Source of the DNA: Amoebophrya sp. A120
Lineage: Eukaryota; Sar; Dinophyceae; Syndiniales; Amoebophryaceae
Reading direction: 5' to 3'
NCBI GenBank assembly: GCA_905178155.1
Contig: CAJINV010000013.1
Location: 1,140,392 to 1,204,391, forward strand
DNA length: 64,000 bases
The notes beneath the pieces were generated by a model. That model was not told the origin of the DNA. It did not search any database and saw only the letters and a program-made list of their open reading frames with translations. Below are positions 1 to 9,587 of this stretch, piece after piece. The translations under genes were made by a program, and so were the position numbers. Every line of letters starts with the position of its first letter. The stretch's first letter is position 1.

Positions 1-852
1 TGCAATACAAATTTCGCCAGATTGTAGTGCGGATTGGGACTCCAGAACTTGTCATGCGCAATCCTGTGGGAGTAGGGTAGATCATGCACTTCTTGCAACA
101 CAAATTCCAGATTCTATTGTAACGTTTGAGATTGTAACGTTTGAGCAGGTCATACGGCGCGTCGAGACGCACGTCAATAGGCTTGTTGATCGCAACCAGG
201 TCTTTTGCCTGGAACTTCCGCTGCTTCGCAAAAGACCCGACGCCCTTGGGTTTTTTAAGATTGTTCATCGAAAAGGTCTCCCTAGAAGTACCGGCCTCGT
301 GTTGAGAGATAAAGCCAATTGATGGCGCCGCCGTTGAAGATGTAGTAGCCGCGACGTTCTTTCCAGCATTCATCCTGTCTAGGTCTTGCTCTTGTTCTGC
401 CTGCTGGGCAGCGCTGCCTACATCCACCAGCTCCCTCGCTTCAAGCACGTTCAAGCACGCAGACTCCATAAAATCTGCGTTCTCGCGCAGCGCCGTAGCG
501 TGGTGGTTGGTCAGCAGGCCTTGAGATTGCAAAAACGAAACTTGTTTCTCCCGCATGGTGACGCTGCGTGCTACTTTTCGATCGGTTACTTCGATCATAC
601 CGATTTCATCTTTCGCAGCCAACGGCGGTTCTGACGCCTCAACAAGTATCGCGGGAAGTCGTTCTTGAGTCTGCGGGTCTACTTCTGTAGCGTCTTGCGG
701 TCCTGCGGTTCCTGTCGAGGAGGGGCCAAGAGGACCCAGACAAGTTTTTTTCGACGCCTCCGAAGCCGGCGCTGCGATCTCGAAATCGCTCTCCTCCGCA
801 CTGGGAGGCCGGTGCCGCTTCAAAATCATCTTCTTTTCGTCGATGCTACTGT
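1..852 (-). CDS. Unknown protein, exon truncated by the left window edge
   Basis: A minus-strand frame stays open from about 852 to base 1. It is bounded upstream by an in-frame stop near 867 followed by a CTACTACAG acceptor-like sequence, so it is probably an internal or terminal exon and not the gene start. The protein is mixed and charged: an acidic, Ser/Pro-rich first third, a helical Gln/Glu-rich middle (LDRMNAGK region) and a basic part with GVGSFAKQRKFQAKDL followed by DAPYDLLKRYN. I do not recognise a family. Near 120-150 a 15-base stretch containing AAACGTTACAAT is directly duplicated. Beyond it the sequence looks like introner body (TGTTGCA, GCATGA motifs), so the true exon may end near 130 with the rest of the element outside the window. 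Confidence 0.5.
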
Positions 853-2043
853 AGTAGTCTTGTTATCTCATCTTTCTCGTAGTGTATCCATGTCCACCAG
901 TCTTGCTAGTCAGCCCTTGTTGCTGTCCTGTTACAGTAAGTGTGTGTGTGAGACTTCTGTAAAGAGATACCATCTCGAAAGCGCACTAAATGCGCAACGG
1001 AAAGACCGGTCAGTAGGTGCTCACGCCCTGCTGCTGGCCCTCCTGCCTTGCGGACATGAAATCTCATTGAGAATACGAGATCGATGGCTGCTCAATTCCC
1101 GGAGACTAGGAAGTAAATACTCCGGTCCTCATAGTTGCCCCTCAAATTAATCGAAGAAAAATTCGCCTTCGATCTACGATTTTGGCAATTTGAAGAACAT
1201 TTGCTTCCTGCTGAATTTTTACGCTCTTTCCGTTCTGAATTTTCGATAAGTATCTTTGCACGCAGTACTCGGATAGAGTCGCGTCTTGGATGCCGACACC
1301 TAGGCCTCATGCCCAGACTAGGAAAACATCATTTCTGTCTCTCTTTTGAGATCGGAAAAAAATTGAGTTCTGCACAGCTTTTTGAAATCGAAGTTGATTC
1401 ATCTTCATCTTACTTAGTCCTCGAATTTGGCCGCTGCTCCTGCATCATGGGGTTTAGCGCCCCGCAGCCATTTGACCCATCTTCATCATGACCTTCTCCA
1501 GCTGATCCTTGGCCTGGATTATCACCGAGCACCAAGCTAGCATGTTGTCATACTGGACATGCAAAACTGACGAAAGCAAGCTGCAAAAAGAACCACCCGT
1601 GACACAAGTGAGTAAGTAAGAACTACCACCTGCCTGCACCAGCAATTCAACATCTGCATGACAAACATGATCGCATGCTAGCAATTTTACTTATCTTAGG
1701 CGCATTCCCGGACAAAGCACCCTTCTTCACGAGGTGGATCGCGTTGATAATGAACGGGCAAAAACGTCAGTGGTGGAATTTGTGATGCGATAGAGCACGC
1801 GTGACAATATCCGTTCTCAACAACATTTCACTGACGGAATCACGTCGCAGGAGCTGGTACGCATCACATCTCGAATTCTCCAAAGCGCTTGTTAATTCAC
1901 ATCACAAATTTTACAAATCATAAAAAATATTCCCTTGCATATTCCGCAGCTTCGATAGCACGTTGACGGCACCAATGCGCGACTTCCGGTTTAGCCGATC
2001 TGATTTTTTTGTCAAGCGATTACTGCCATAGCCATTGAACTTT
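853..2043. other. No supported gene
   Basis: About 1.2 kb between the truncated exon and the small secreted-protein candidate. Short open frames occur on both strands but none has recognisable composition, motifs or splice context. The stretch may contain introns and untranslated regions of the flanking minus-strand genes. Confidence 0.4.
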
Positions 2044-2541
2044 CTATTGCAAACATTGATCGAGACTGCGTCTATCGAACCACGATTTATTTTCATTTAG
2101 TAGAGGTAGATGCAGGGGCTTTATCAAAACTCTCGAGACGGAATCGGAAGTGAAAATAGTACCCATCTTTTCGTCCCATTCTTCCATGCTTTTTTCCAAG
2201 GCTTCTGCCTTCTTGACCGCTTTCGAGTCTTCGCCTTTCCCGCCGGCCAGCTTTTTGCTTTTCGACGACTCGAATTTCATCAGCTTCCGACTCTTTTTCG
2301 CTGCCTCGCTGTCGATTTTCGCCATGCGCTTGACGGCGCCCGCGATCTTGTTCTCCTGCTCTTCCAGCTTTTCCAAAACCTTTGACTCCTCAGTCTTCGA
2401 CAGCTTCTTCGTCGGCAGCGCCTTCATGAACGACAGCATCAGTTCCGCTTCCTGCGACGCCAGAGTCGCGGTCGGGAAAAGTACAGCCAGAAAGAAAGGC
2501 GCGGCGGCCAGGGAGGACAGAAGAAACGAGCAGCGCACCAT
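2044..2541 (-). CDS. Small secreted Lys/Glu-rich protein (candidate)
   Basis: The frame starts with ATG at 2541 and begins MVRCSFLLSSLAAAPFFLAV, a convincing signal peptide with a basic n-region, a hydrophobic core and a small-residue end near ATLAS. The next 110 residues are helical and highly charged (repeated Lys, Glu, Ala, Ser), coiled-coil-like, with no cysteine pairs. The last 35 residues change character. A GTACTATTTTC donor-like sequence lies after the MG codons near 2155, so the frame's own stop may lie in an intron and the real C-terminus elsewhere. No family is recognised. Secretion is inferred from the N-terminus only. Confidence 0.5.
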   Translation of the reverse strand: MVRCSFLLSSLAAAPFFLAVLFPTATLASQEAELMLSFMKALPTKKLSKTEESKVLEKLEEQENKIAGAVKRMAKIDSEAAKKSRKLMKFESSKSKKLAGGKGEDSKAVKKAEALEKSMEEWDEKMGTIFTSDSVSRVLIKPLHLPLLNENKSWFDRRSLDQCLQ

Positions 2542-2544
2542 GGC

Positions 2545-3340
2545 TGTAAAAAATCCAGAAAGTTCGATAAAGAGGACGATTTCGACTAGTTTTCTCTTTT
2601 ATGGTCGCGCAAAATTTTCTTTCTTGTAAGCGGCTCCGGCATTGCCGGGAAAACACTTCCGAACAGAGAAACAGGTCATGCACTATCGGATCGAAAGTTT
2701 GTTTCCAAAAGCACGGGAACACCGTGAGAAATCGCCCGAAACATATTCGATCGACGCATCTTTCTACAAGCAGCTCCTGTGCTTCTGCTCGTATAATATC
2801 AGTTTTAGAATTCTCAAATCATTCTGCCAGCCCAAGAGGTGTACATTTTTATTGAAAAAGCTGTTGAATGCCTCTGTTGAAACACCAGATTTATTCAGGT
2901 GACCCGCCAAACGCCCTACTTTCCCATAGAAGAAGCGCCCTCCTCAAGGTATACATCCAAACTGTGGGTCTAGATTACTTTTCGTGGTTCCAGAAAATTA
3001 TTCTTATTGTACAGTGCGAAAAATTCGTCTCGACATGCCTAACTGATTTGCTCCTACTTCAGAGATCAAGTGTAAACTTTTGTACAAGTGAGAAAACATA
3101 AACAATCCTGCAAAATGTGACAATGATTCCAGATTCCTGTTGCTAAGCTTCCTAACTGTGATTCTTCCTGAAGGCTTAAAGCTCGCAAGAAGGCTAAAAT
3201 GCTTAATGTTGATCGTAATCCGAATATAATATAAAATGGGTACATTGTTAAGTACTGTGAAATCAAATTCCAAACTTATGTGAAACATCAAATTCGGTGA
3301 AAGAAATGGCAGTTGCACACCCGCTCCGATGCTGTTCCCC
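2545..3340. other. No supported gene
   Basis: AT-rich stretch with only short open frames. It may include further exons of the gene at 3341-3769, whose frame ends at a GTAAGG donor-like sequence, but I could not place one. Confidence 0.4.
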
Positions 3341-3769
3341 TTACCGCCGCAGCGTGTCCGGGGTTTCCAGCTTGGAATTCGGCGGCAGGATGTTCGCCGC
3401 GATAGCGCGGGATCGCTTCTGCTCCTGCGCAAAGCAGTACGCGGATTGCAGGCAGGTCTCGCGGTGGGTCCCTCCGTGGATGTTCAGGGCCTCCCGCCGG
3501 GGCAAGTTCCCGGAATAGCCTGGAATCGAGGCCACCGGCTTCGGCGGAATGTCATTGCACCCCAGCCGCTCGCGTTCCTGTTGGTTTAGTTTTACATTTA
3601 CTTTGATAAGAGCACGTTTGCAATAAGATTCGACACGCAATTTCGGATCTTCTGCTCTCGACTCAGTGGAAAGAAACTTCTTGTTCTTCTCCGTGTAGCA
3701 TTTTAGAATTGAAACCGTTAATACGAATAAGGAAAGCGTAGCTAAGTATACCTGTCGCATCGTTTCCAT
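3341..3769 (-). CDS. Small secreted or type II membrane protein, first exon (candidate)
   Basis: ATG at 3769 opens METMRQVYLATLSLFVLTVS, a signal peptide or signal anchor. The following about 120 residues are basic with scattered cysteines (LKCYTEK, ESYCKRAL, RLGCND, ETCLQSAYCF), which suits a lumenal or extracellular domain. The annotated stop (CGG CGG TAA) overlaps a good donor sequence, CGGCG|GTAAGG, so the reading frame probably continues into an unplaced exon downstream and this entry is likely only exon 1. No family is recognised. Confidence 0.5.
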   Translation of the reverse strand: METMRQVYLATLSLFVLTVSILKCYTEKNKKFLSTESRAEDPKLRVESYCKRALIKVNVKLNQQERERLGCNDIPPKPVASIPGYSGNLPRREALNIHGGTHRETCLQSAYCFAQEQKRSRAIAANILPPNSKLETPDTLRR

Positions 3770-5311
3770 GGTCTTGAAATGGAAGGCTTTCAACCCCAAC
3801 GGCTCGGAATTTTGGTACGCGATCTTGGCCTTACTTATGCAAAGAAAAAAATGCGTGATTATGGTTATGCTCAACTTGTCTGCATCGAAAATGCCTTTTC
3901 GTCAACAGGAAACCAATGCTGTGCAAGAATCGCTTTCGTTCTTCTTCGTTTTTAATAATGCCATGGCATAGCATTGTACTATGAAATTCGTGACCGTACT
4001 GTCATCAATTCAAAATTACGAAATTCTTTAGCAAGTTTGCACTTTTACACACATTTTCTCCCGTCGATATCCTCATCCCGTGTGCGGATCATGTCCAGGT
4101 GTTGTTCCGTCGCGTGCAACAGCGTCAGGTTCTTACCCTGAGAGTTTCATTGTGTTGATTTGTGAAGCGTGGTCTACACGCATGACAAAACAAGCTTCTC
4201 ATGCATATACTAGCATAATGTCATGTTTTCTTCTATGTACAACATTGAAGTCACAAGAACCAGACAGTTTCTAAATTATACCGCCAATCCCATTTTGAAC
4301 TGCGCTGTTCCTCCTGGTTTCTTCAGCGGCTTGTGCAGCGTGTTGCTGGCTTGCGAGAGAAAGGTCACGGATTGCTGCGACATTTTTGTTTTTCTTCTTT
4401 CGTCGCAGAAACTTCAATTGATGTTCTGATTTCACTTTACTTGCTTCGACTTCTACTCGAACTCGTTCTCCCCCCACGACAAGACAAACAAAAAACTGGT
4501 GGTGAAAATGTTCATTTTGAAACGTTCACATCATGACGCTTCGATAGTGAGAGGTGCGTCCATTTGCCATGACGAAGATGCAATATCCCGACCGTCCCCA
4601 TCAAACGAAATACGATAAGGATAAAAACGATACTGGTTAGTACTCGGACACATACTACTTGGAACTGGAAGGTCCATCACCGCATTAACCTCACGTTTTC
4701 CACTTATCAGGTGTGGTATTTGATACAATTTCGATTGTTCTACTACGGACGGAGCGATGAAAAAACGAATATATTGGCGCTTGTTGGTTAAGCACTGTAG
4801 TGCACCCCTGTTGACGACAAGCGTCAAAACTTCTGAACGGCGCCTTCTTTATTTTGATATCGCGCCATTCGATTCTGAAAACGAAAAAGCGATGTGTGAA
4901 AATGCACGATATGACAATGTGAACCGTGGAAAACAAAAAGCGGCAAAGGTAGATATCATATTGATATGATTGCTTTCGTTTCGATCAACAACGACAGTGG
5001 TTTTCCAAATAATTTCGCAAAAAGCCAATCCAGGATTATTCTTGGTCAACTTGAAAGTCACACAACTTCCAAGCAAAAAACTACACTTCTAAAACGCTCA
5101 AACAGTGAAAATTTCACTGATTCGAGATCGAGAAAGAAGGCCACTCTCTGACACGACTGGCAGCCACCCAACGTAGTCCTGATCAATCTGGTAGTTTGTA
5201 TTCACGCTGCTCGCACGGTGCTAGCAATTTTCAAGTAGTAAACATTTCAATTTAGAAATTCCATAAGTACTAGCTCCCAGTCCTCCTGAACCAACTGCTC
5301 AAGAAGAAGCC
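3770..5311. other. No supported gene
   Basis: About 1.5 kb of AT-rich sequence with short frames on both strands and no recognisable motif. I take it as intergenic plus untranslated sequence between the small secreted protein and the GH7-like gene. Confidence 0.4.
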
Positions 5312-7000
5312 TCATCGACGTGAAGATGCATGTCCAGCATGTGTTGCGCCACCGGATCCCCCGATCGAGTGAGCTGCATGTCCAGCATGTGTTGCGGTTG
5401 CCCTTGTTCCCCCTGCTCCTGCCCGCCTGGTCGACATCAGAAGAGCCGCGTTGGTGGACCCCGAGGTTGGTTTTGGCGACTCCGAAATCCGGAAATCCGA
5501 AAAAGTGATGTTGTACACTTTGTCGTCGCCGTAGGGGCAGTCCTTCTGCTTGAAAACGGGGGGCCAACCCTGGCTACCAACCTGGTCGAACGACCACACG
5601 GAGAGCACGAACATTCCGCCCTGTTCCCCCATCAGTCGCTGCAGTTCCTCGTCCGAAGAGGAACCGGCCACCTCCCCCGGCCCCGTGAGGTCTTTCCCGT
5701 CGCGCAGCGTCCACCGCGCGGACCGCAGTTTTTCGGGCGGCATGCCCGTGTCGTTGGAGGTGTTCGCGTACTGTTTCCCCCAGGGGTCGTCCGCTTGGTG
5801 CGAGGCTGCAACCCAACCGTGTTCCAACGACTCCGCCACGTCCATCTCCCAGCAGGGCGCCCAGCCCTTGTTTTTTTGCGCGTCGCAGTAGTGGTCCTTG
5901 TTGGGCGACGGGCCCGCGACGGGGCCGCCGGTGAAGTAAGCGGCGACCATGCAGCCGTGGTCCACGTCCCCGCGGTCGATGTTGAGCTGAATGTGAATCA
6001 AGTGCAACAATGTCTGGGTCTGGAAGAGCGCATGTTTGTCATGCTTGTCTGGCATGACTCTCAAATCTGTCATGCACGTTACCCAAGAGCGCCACTTTTC
6101 TGTCATGCAGAGACGCAGTTTGTCATGCAGACTAGGCAACACCTAGAAGCTCAGAAACTTGTCATGCTGAGCGAGCACCTGTGGCCTCCTCATGATACGC
6201 CACCCAGCATCACAAGTTTCCAGACCCACACATTTTTACATTTGATAATGTGGCTTTTGTCCCCAAATCGCCACCGCGTCAGGCTGGCCTTGTCGATCAC
6301 GCCGTCCTCGTCAAACTTGGGGCAGTTTTTCACGAGGTAGAAGGAGGACCGCGGCTCCATAGTGCTTACTTTCGTGAAAGTGATCCCGGTGTCCGTGATT
6401 TTGTAGTACTCGTCGTCCGGATTGTCCAGCACCTCCTTGGTCGCAGCCACATAGACCATTTTCTGTTCAAAATCTTCCTCCCTCGGGTTGGATAACCCCT
6501 CGGGCGCCACCTTGGCCAAAAACCCGTCGTACGGACAAGCAGCAGAAGAAGATTCTTCTACACTGTCATCTTCATCGAGGCCAACATGCTGTTCTCGATC
6601 TTCATCTTCCTCTCCCTCGTCCGCGGGGACGCTAGCGCGCCGCAAAGCGCCGGTTTTCGTCGCATGTCCTGCTTTGGTGCCGACGCGCGTTGCACCACTG
6701 GAAGCTGTGACGCGATCTTGCAACATGCTCGTGCTCGTGTTCATCACACCGCCCAGCTCATCATCCTCGTCCTCGCTGGAAGGTAATAATTCGTCGGCAG
6801 CAGAGTTTTTCGCTGGTGTAGTAACCGCATCTTCGCCCGTCACGACCGAGCCGCGGCGTCGACTGGGTCCTCCAACAAAATAACCTGCATGTAAGTACAC
6901 CAACGAGCAGACTGGGCGAAGAGAGAAGGACTGCCGCGAGCAGACCCGAGAGGCAGCTCAGGAACATGGTCGCGAAGCTGCTGCCGGTATTCGCTGTCAT
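5312..7000 (-). CDS. Divergent GH7-like glycoside hydrolase (cellobiohydrolase/endoglucanase fold), secreted
   Basis: Exons 7000-6901, 6884-6248 and 5990-5312 join in frame to 471 residues. The N-terminus (MTANTGSSFATMFLSCLSGL) is a signal peptide. An acidic Ser/Glu/Asp-rich linker covers roughly residues 55-130. The rest matches GH7 landmarks in order: a beta-rich lead ending in LNIDRGD, then AAYFTGG, HYCDAQ, and the active-site strand CWEMDVAES (residues 292-300), which keeps the GH7 E-x-D-x-x-E catalytic triad at 294, 296 and 299. Near the end GGMFVLSVW and NITFSDFRIS match the GH7 'GGMVLVMSLW' and 'VTFSNI' strands. The protein is shorter and less cysteine-rich than fungal Cel7 enzymes and the tryptophan after the Asp is missing (DVAE, not DIWE), so activity is uncertain. 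It ends in a His/Gly/Ala tail. Intron 1 would be only 16 bases (GT-AG). Intron 2 is an introner. Confidence 0.6.
5996..6247. mobile_element. Introner element 1, TATCAA family, in GH7-like gene
   Basis: Inverted termini TATCAAATGTAAAAATG / revcomp of CATTGTTGCACTTGATT, with TGTGGGTCTGG and TGTCTGGGTCTGG inside. Flanked by perfect direct repeats atgtg (5991-5995 and 6248-6252). Deleting the element and one repeat restores the frame (KSH|IQLN). Body closely similar to the element at 38793-39047 but inserted in the opposite orientation relative to host transcription. Confidence 0.85.
6885..6900 (-). other. Candidate 16-base GT-AG intron in the GH7-like gene
   Basis: The signal-peptide frame and the downstream domain frame differ. 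Removing exactly GTGTACTTACATGCAG on the minus strand joins them in frame (LLV|GYFVGG). The alternative is a 1-base sequencing or assembly indel. Confidence 0.35.
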
Positions 7001-7514
7001 CTTGTTTCTTCTGCGTTAATTTTCGGCGTGAGTAGAAAATACCAACTTGGCTGCTACTATCACTAACAAGGGCTCTGTTCGCTGAAGTGTGCGGCTAGTG
7101 GGTCAACAATCTTTGCACGAAGCAGCGTCTGCGATCCGTTTTCTGTAGTATAATTGGCATCTAAATATCAGTGTCTGCGTTTTCTTGCTTATCATGGTTA
7201 CCCCACCAACCGGCAAAAAAAACAAACTGTTTGTGTTTCCAGATTTATTCGACGAACTCCTCATTAGCACTGTATTCCTTCGTGAAAACGAAAACGGTCA
7301 CACCTACGACAACATTTGGAGATTCGAAACATCAGTCTATGTATAATCTTTTTTCCATACGACGACGATGACGATGTGATGTCAGAGAAATTCAAATTGA
7401 TTCTATCTCCGACGCAAAGATCAAGAGCCGAAGAAAGCAGAGTATGAGTAGGAGTAAATGTTAACGAATCTCTACCATGACTAGATATAAGTCAGAAAAC
7501 CCATTATTTAATAG
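7001..7514. other. Intergenic, no supported gene
   Basis: AT-rich sequence upstream of the GH7-like gene, presumably its 5' region, before the repeat domain begins. No promoter motif can be named with confidence. Confidence 0.4.
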
Positions 7515-7725
7515 TATCCCGCAATAGAAACAAAGAATAGAAACGAAAAACAAAAACAAAGAACGGAAACGAAAAACAAAAACAAAGAATGAAAACGAAA
7601 AACGAAAACAAAGAATGGAAACGAAAAACGAAAACAAAGAATAGAAACGAAAAACGAAAACAAAGAATGAAAACAAAAAAGGAAAACAAAGAATAGAAAC
7701 GAAAAACAACAACAACGACATGCAG
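7515..7725. repeat. A-rich imperfect tandem array
   Basis: Purine/A-rich repeat built from AGAATAGAAACGAAAAACAA-like blocks of about 24 bases, almost devoid of T on the plus strand. Open frames through it on the minus strand are Phe/Val/Ser low-complexity artefacts. Confidence 0.85.
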
Positions 7726-7736
7726 ACAAAGTGCCC

Positions 7737-8157
7737 AAGCTTCTAAGCGGCGAAGCCTCGAAACGCCGGAGGAAGCAGCGAAGCCTCGAAGCAGCGAAGC
7801 TTCGAAGCAGCGCAGCCGCGAAGCAGCGCAGCCGCGAAGCAGCGCAGCCGCGAAGCAGCGCAGCCCCGAAGCCTCGAAGCAGCGAAGCCTCGAAGCAGCG
7901 ACGCCTCGAAGCAGCGAAGCAAGCCACGAAGCCTCGAGGCAGCGAAGCCTCGAAGCAAGCCGCGAAGCCTCGAAGCAGCGAAGCCTCGAAGCAGCGAAGC
8001 TTCGAAGCAGCGAAGCCTCGAAGCAGCGAAACCTCGAAGCAGCGAAGCCTCGAAGCAGCGAAGCCTCAAAGCAGCGAAGCCTCGAAGCCTCGAAACAGCG
8101 AAGCCTCGAAGCAGCGAAACCTCGAAGCAGCGAAGCCTCGAAGCAGCGAAGCCTCAG
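7737..8157. repeat. 16-base minisatellite
   Basis: About 26 copies of a 16-base unit of the type GAAGCCTCGAAGCAGC with small variants (GAAGCAGCGCAGCCGC). Alternating frames give Ala/Ser/Lys or Leu/Arg/Ala repeats that I regard as non-coding. Confidence 0.9.
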
Positions 8158-9042
8158 GTTTGTCGCTGCGCCGGACCGGAGCGACAAGTCCAGGAGTCCC
8201 CGGACCCGTCATTTTGTCGTTGCGCCGGACCGGAGCGACACAACCAGGGGTCCCCGGACCCGTCATTTTGTCGTTGCGCCGGACCGGAGCGACAAATCCA
8301 GGGGTCCCCGGACCCGCCATTTTGTCGTTGCGCCGGACCGGAGCGACAAATCCAGGGGTCCCCGGACCCGCCATTTTGTCGTTGCGCCGGACCGGAGCGA
8401 CAAAATCAGGGGTCCCCGGACCCGCCATTTTGTCGTTGCGCCGGTCATTTTGTCGTTGCGCCGGACCGGAGCGACAAATCCAGGGGTCCCCGGACCCGTC
8501 ATTTTGTCGTTGCGCCGGACCGGAGCAACAAATCCAGAGGTCCCCGGACCCGCCATTTTGTCGTTGCGCCGGACCGGAGCGACAAATCCAGGGGTCCCCG
8601 GACCCGTCATTTTGTCGTTGCGCCGGGGCGGAGCGACAAAATCAGGAGTCCCCGGACCCGTCATTTTGTCGTTGCGCCGGACCGGGGCGACAAAATCAGG
8701 AGTCCCCAGACCCGTCATTTTGTCGTTGCGCCGGACCGGAGCGACAAAATCAGGAGCCCCCGGACCCGCCAATTTGTCGCTGCGCCGGACCGGAGCGACA
8801 AAATCGAGGGTCCCCGGACCCGCCAATTTGTCGCTGCGCCGGACCGGAACGACAAATCCCGGGGTCCCCGGACCCGCGAATTTGTCGCTGCGCCGGACCG
8901 GAGCGACAAATCCCGGGGTCCCCGGACCCGCGAATTTGTCGCTGCGCCGGACCGGAACGACCAATTCGGGGGTCCCCGGACCCGCGAATTTGTCGCTGCG
9001 CCGGACCGAAGCGACAAATTCAGGGGTCCCCAGACCCGCGAA
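8158..9042. repeat. 54-base dyad satellite, about 16 copies
   Basis: Tandem 54-base unit. Each copy contains an imperfect dyad from TTTGTCG(T/C)TGCGCCGG to CCGGAGCGACAAA and a second one in GGGGTCCCCGGACCC. One copy is truncated near 8436-8450. Because 54 is a multiple of 3 the array is open as an 18-residue repeat in several frames on both strands; I do not call these genes. Confidence 0.9.
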
Positions 9043-9145
9043 GTCCGGTGCCGGACCATGGCCGCCGAGCCGGTGCCGGACCATCGCCGCCAAGCCGGTG
9101 CCGGACCATGGCCGCCAAGCCGGTGCCGGACCATGGCCGGGCCCG
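9043..9145. repeat. 25-base GC-rich tandem repeat
   Basis: About four copies of a 25-base unit beginning GCCGGTGCCGGACCATGG, followed by degenerate copies to about 9240. Confidence 0.8.
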
Positions 9146-9239
9146 CCGCCCGGCGCCAGAACGCGGCCCCGCCGGTGCCAGCACGCAAGATGGCGGCAAA
9201 GGCCAACCTGCCAGCCGCGCCGGTGCCGGATCGTGGCCA

Positions 9240-9587
9240 AGCCAGTCTGGCGCTTTCAAAATCGCAGGCGGATGGGCCTGCCTGTGCTGAAGCGCCGGAA
9301 CCGATTTTCCACAGATGGACGCTGAGTCTGTGCTACTATTCATCTAGCGGAATACTATTAAGTCTGCAGGTTACTGGACACGGGAAGCGGGATAAGGCTA
9401 GTAATTACACATTCGAAGTTTTTCGTTTTACGTATAACGCAAGACGATGTTGGCAAGAATTGTGAGTGCGACGATGAATACGAAACAGCTACGCCTATAA
9501 AAAACGATGAAAGGTGGACCGAAGCCTGCATGTAGATGTATTGGCGACGCAATGATAAGTATAGAACAAAAAACTTTAACGCACACC
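9240..9587. other. Non-repetitive spacer between satellite arrays
   Basis: About 350 bases of ordinary composition separating the 25-base and 32-base arrays. No gene or motif seen. Confidence 0.5.

Noticed and set aside
5330-6340. Plus-strand frame of 336 codons over the GH7-like gene
   Set aside because: An antisense shadow. It runs through the introner, and the minus strand carries signal peptide and GH7 motifs.
7515-9145. Possible CRISPR array
   Set aside because: The repeats are directly contiguous with no unique spacers, and the genome is eukaryotic.
7731-9290. Plus-strand frame of 519 codons and minus-strand frames over the 16-base and 54-base arrays
   Set aside because: Repeat-driven. 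It changes character exactly where the satellite unit changes, and both strands are open.
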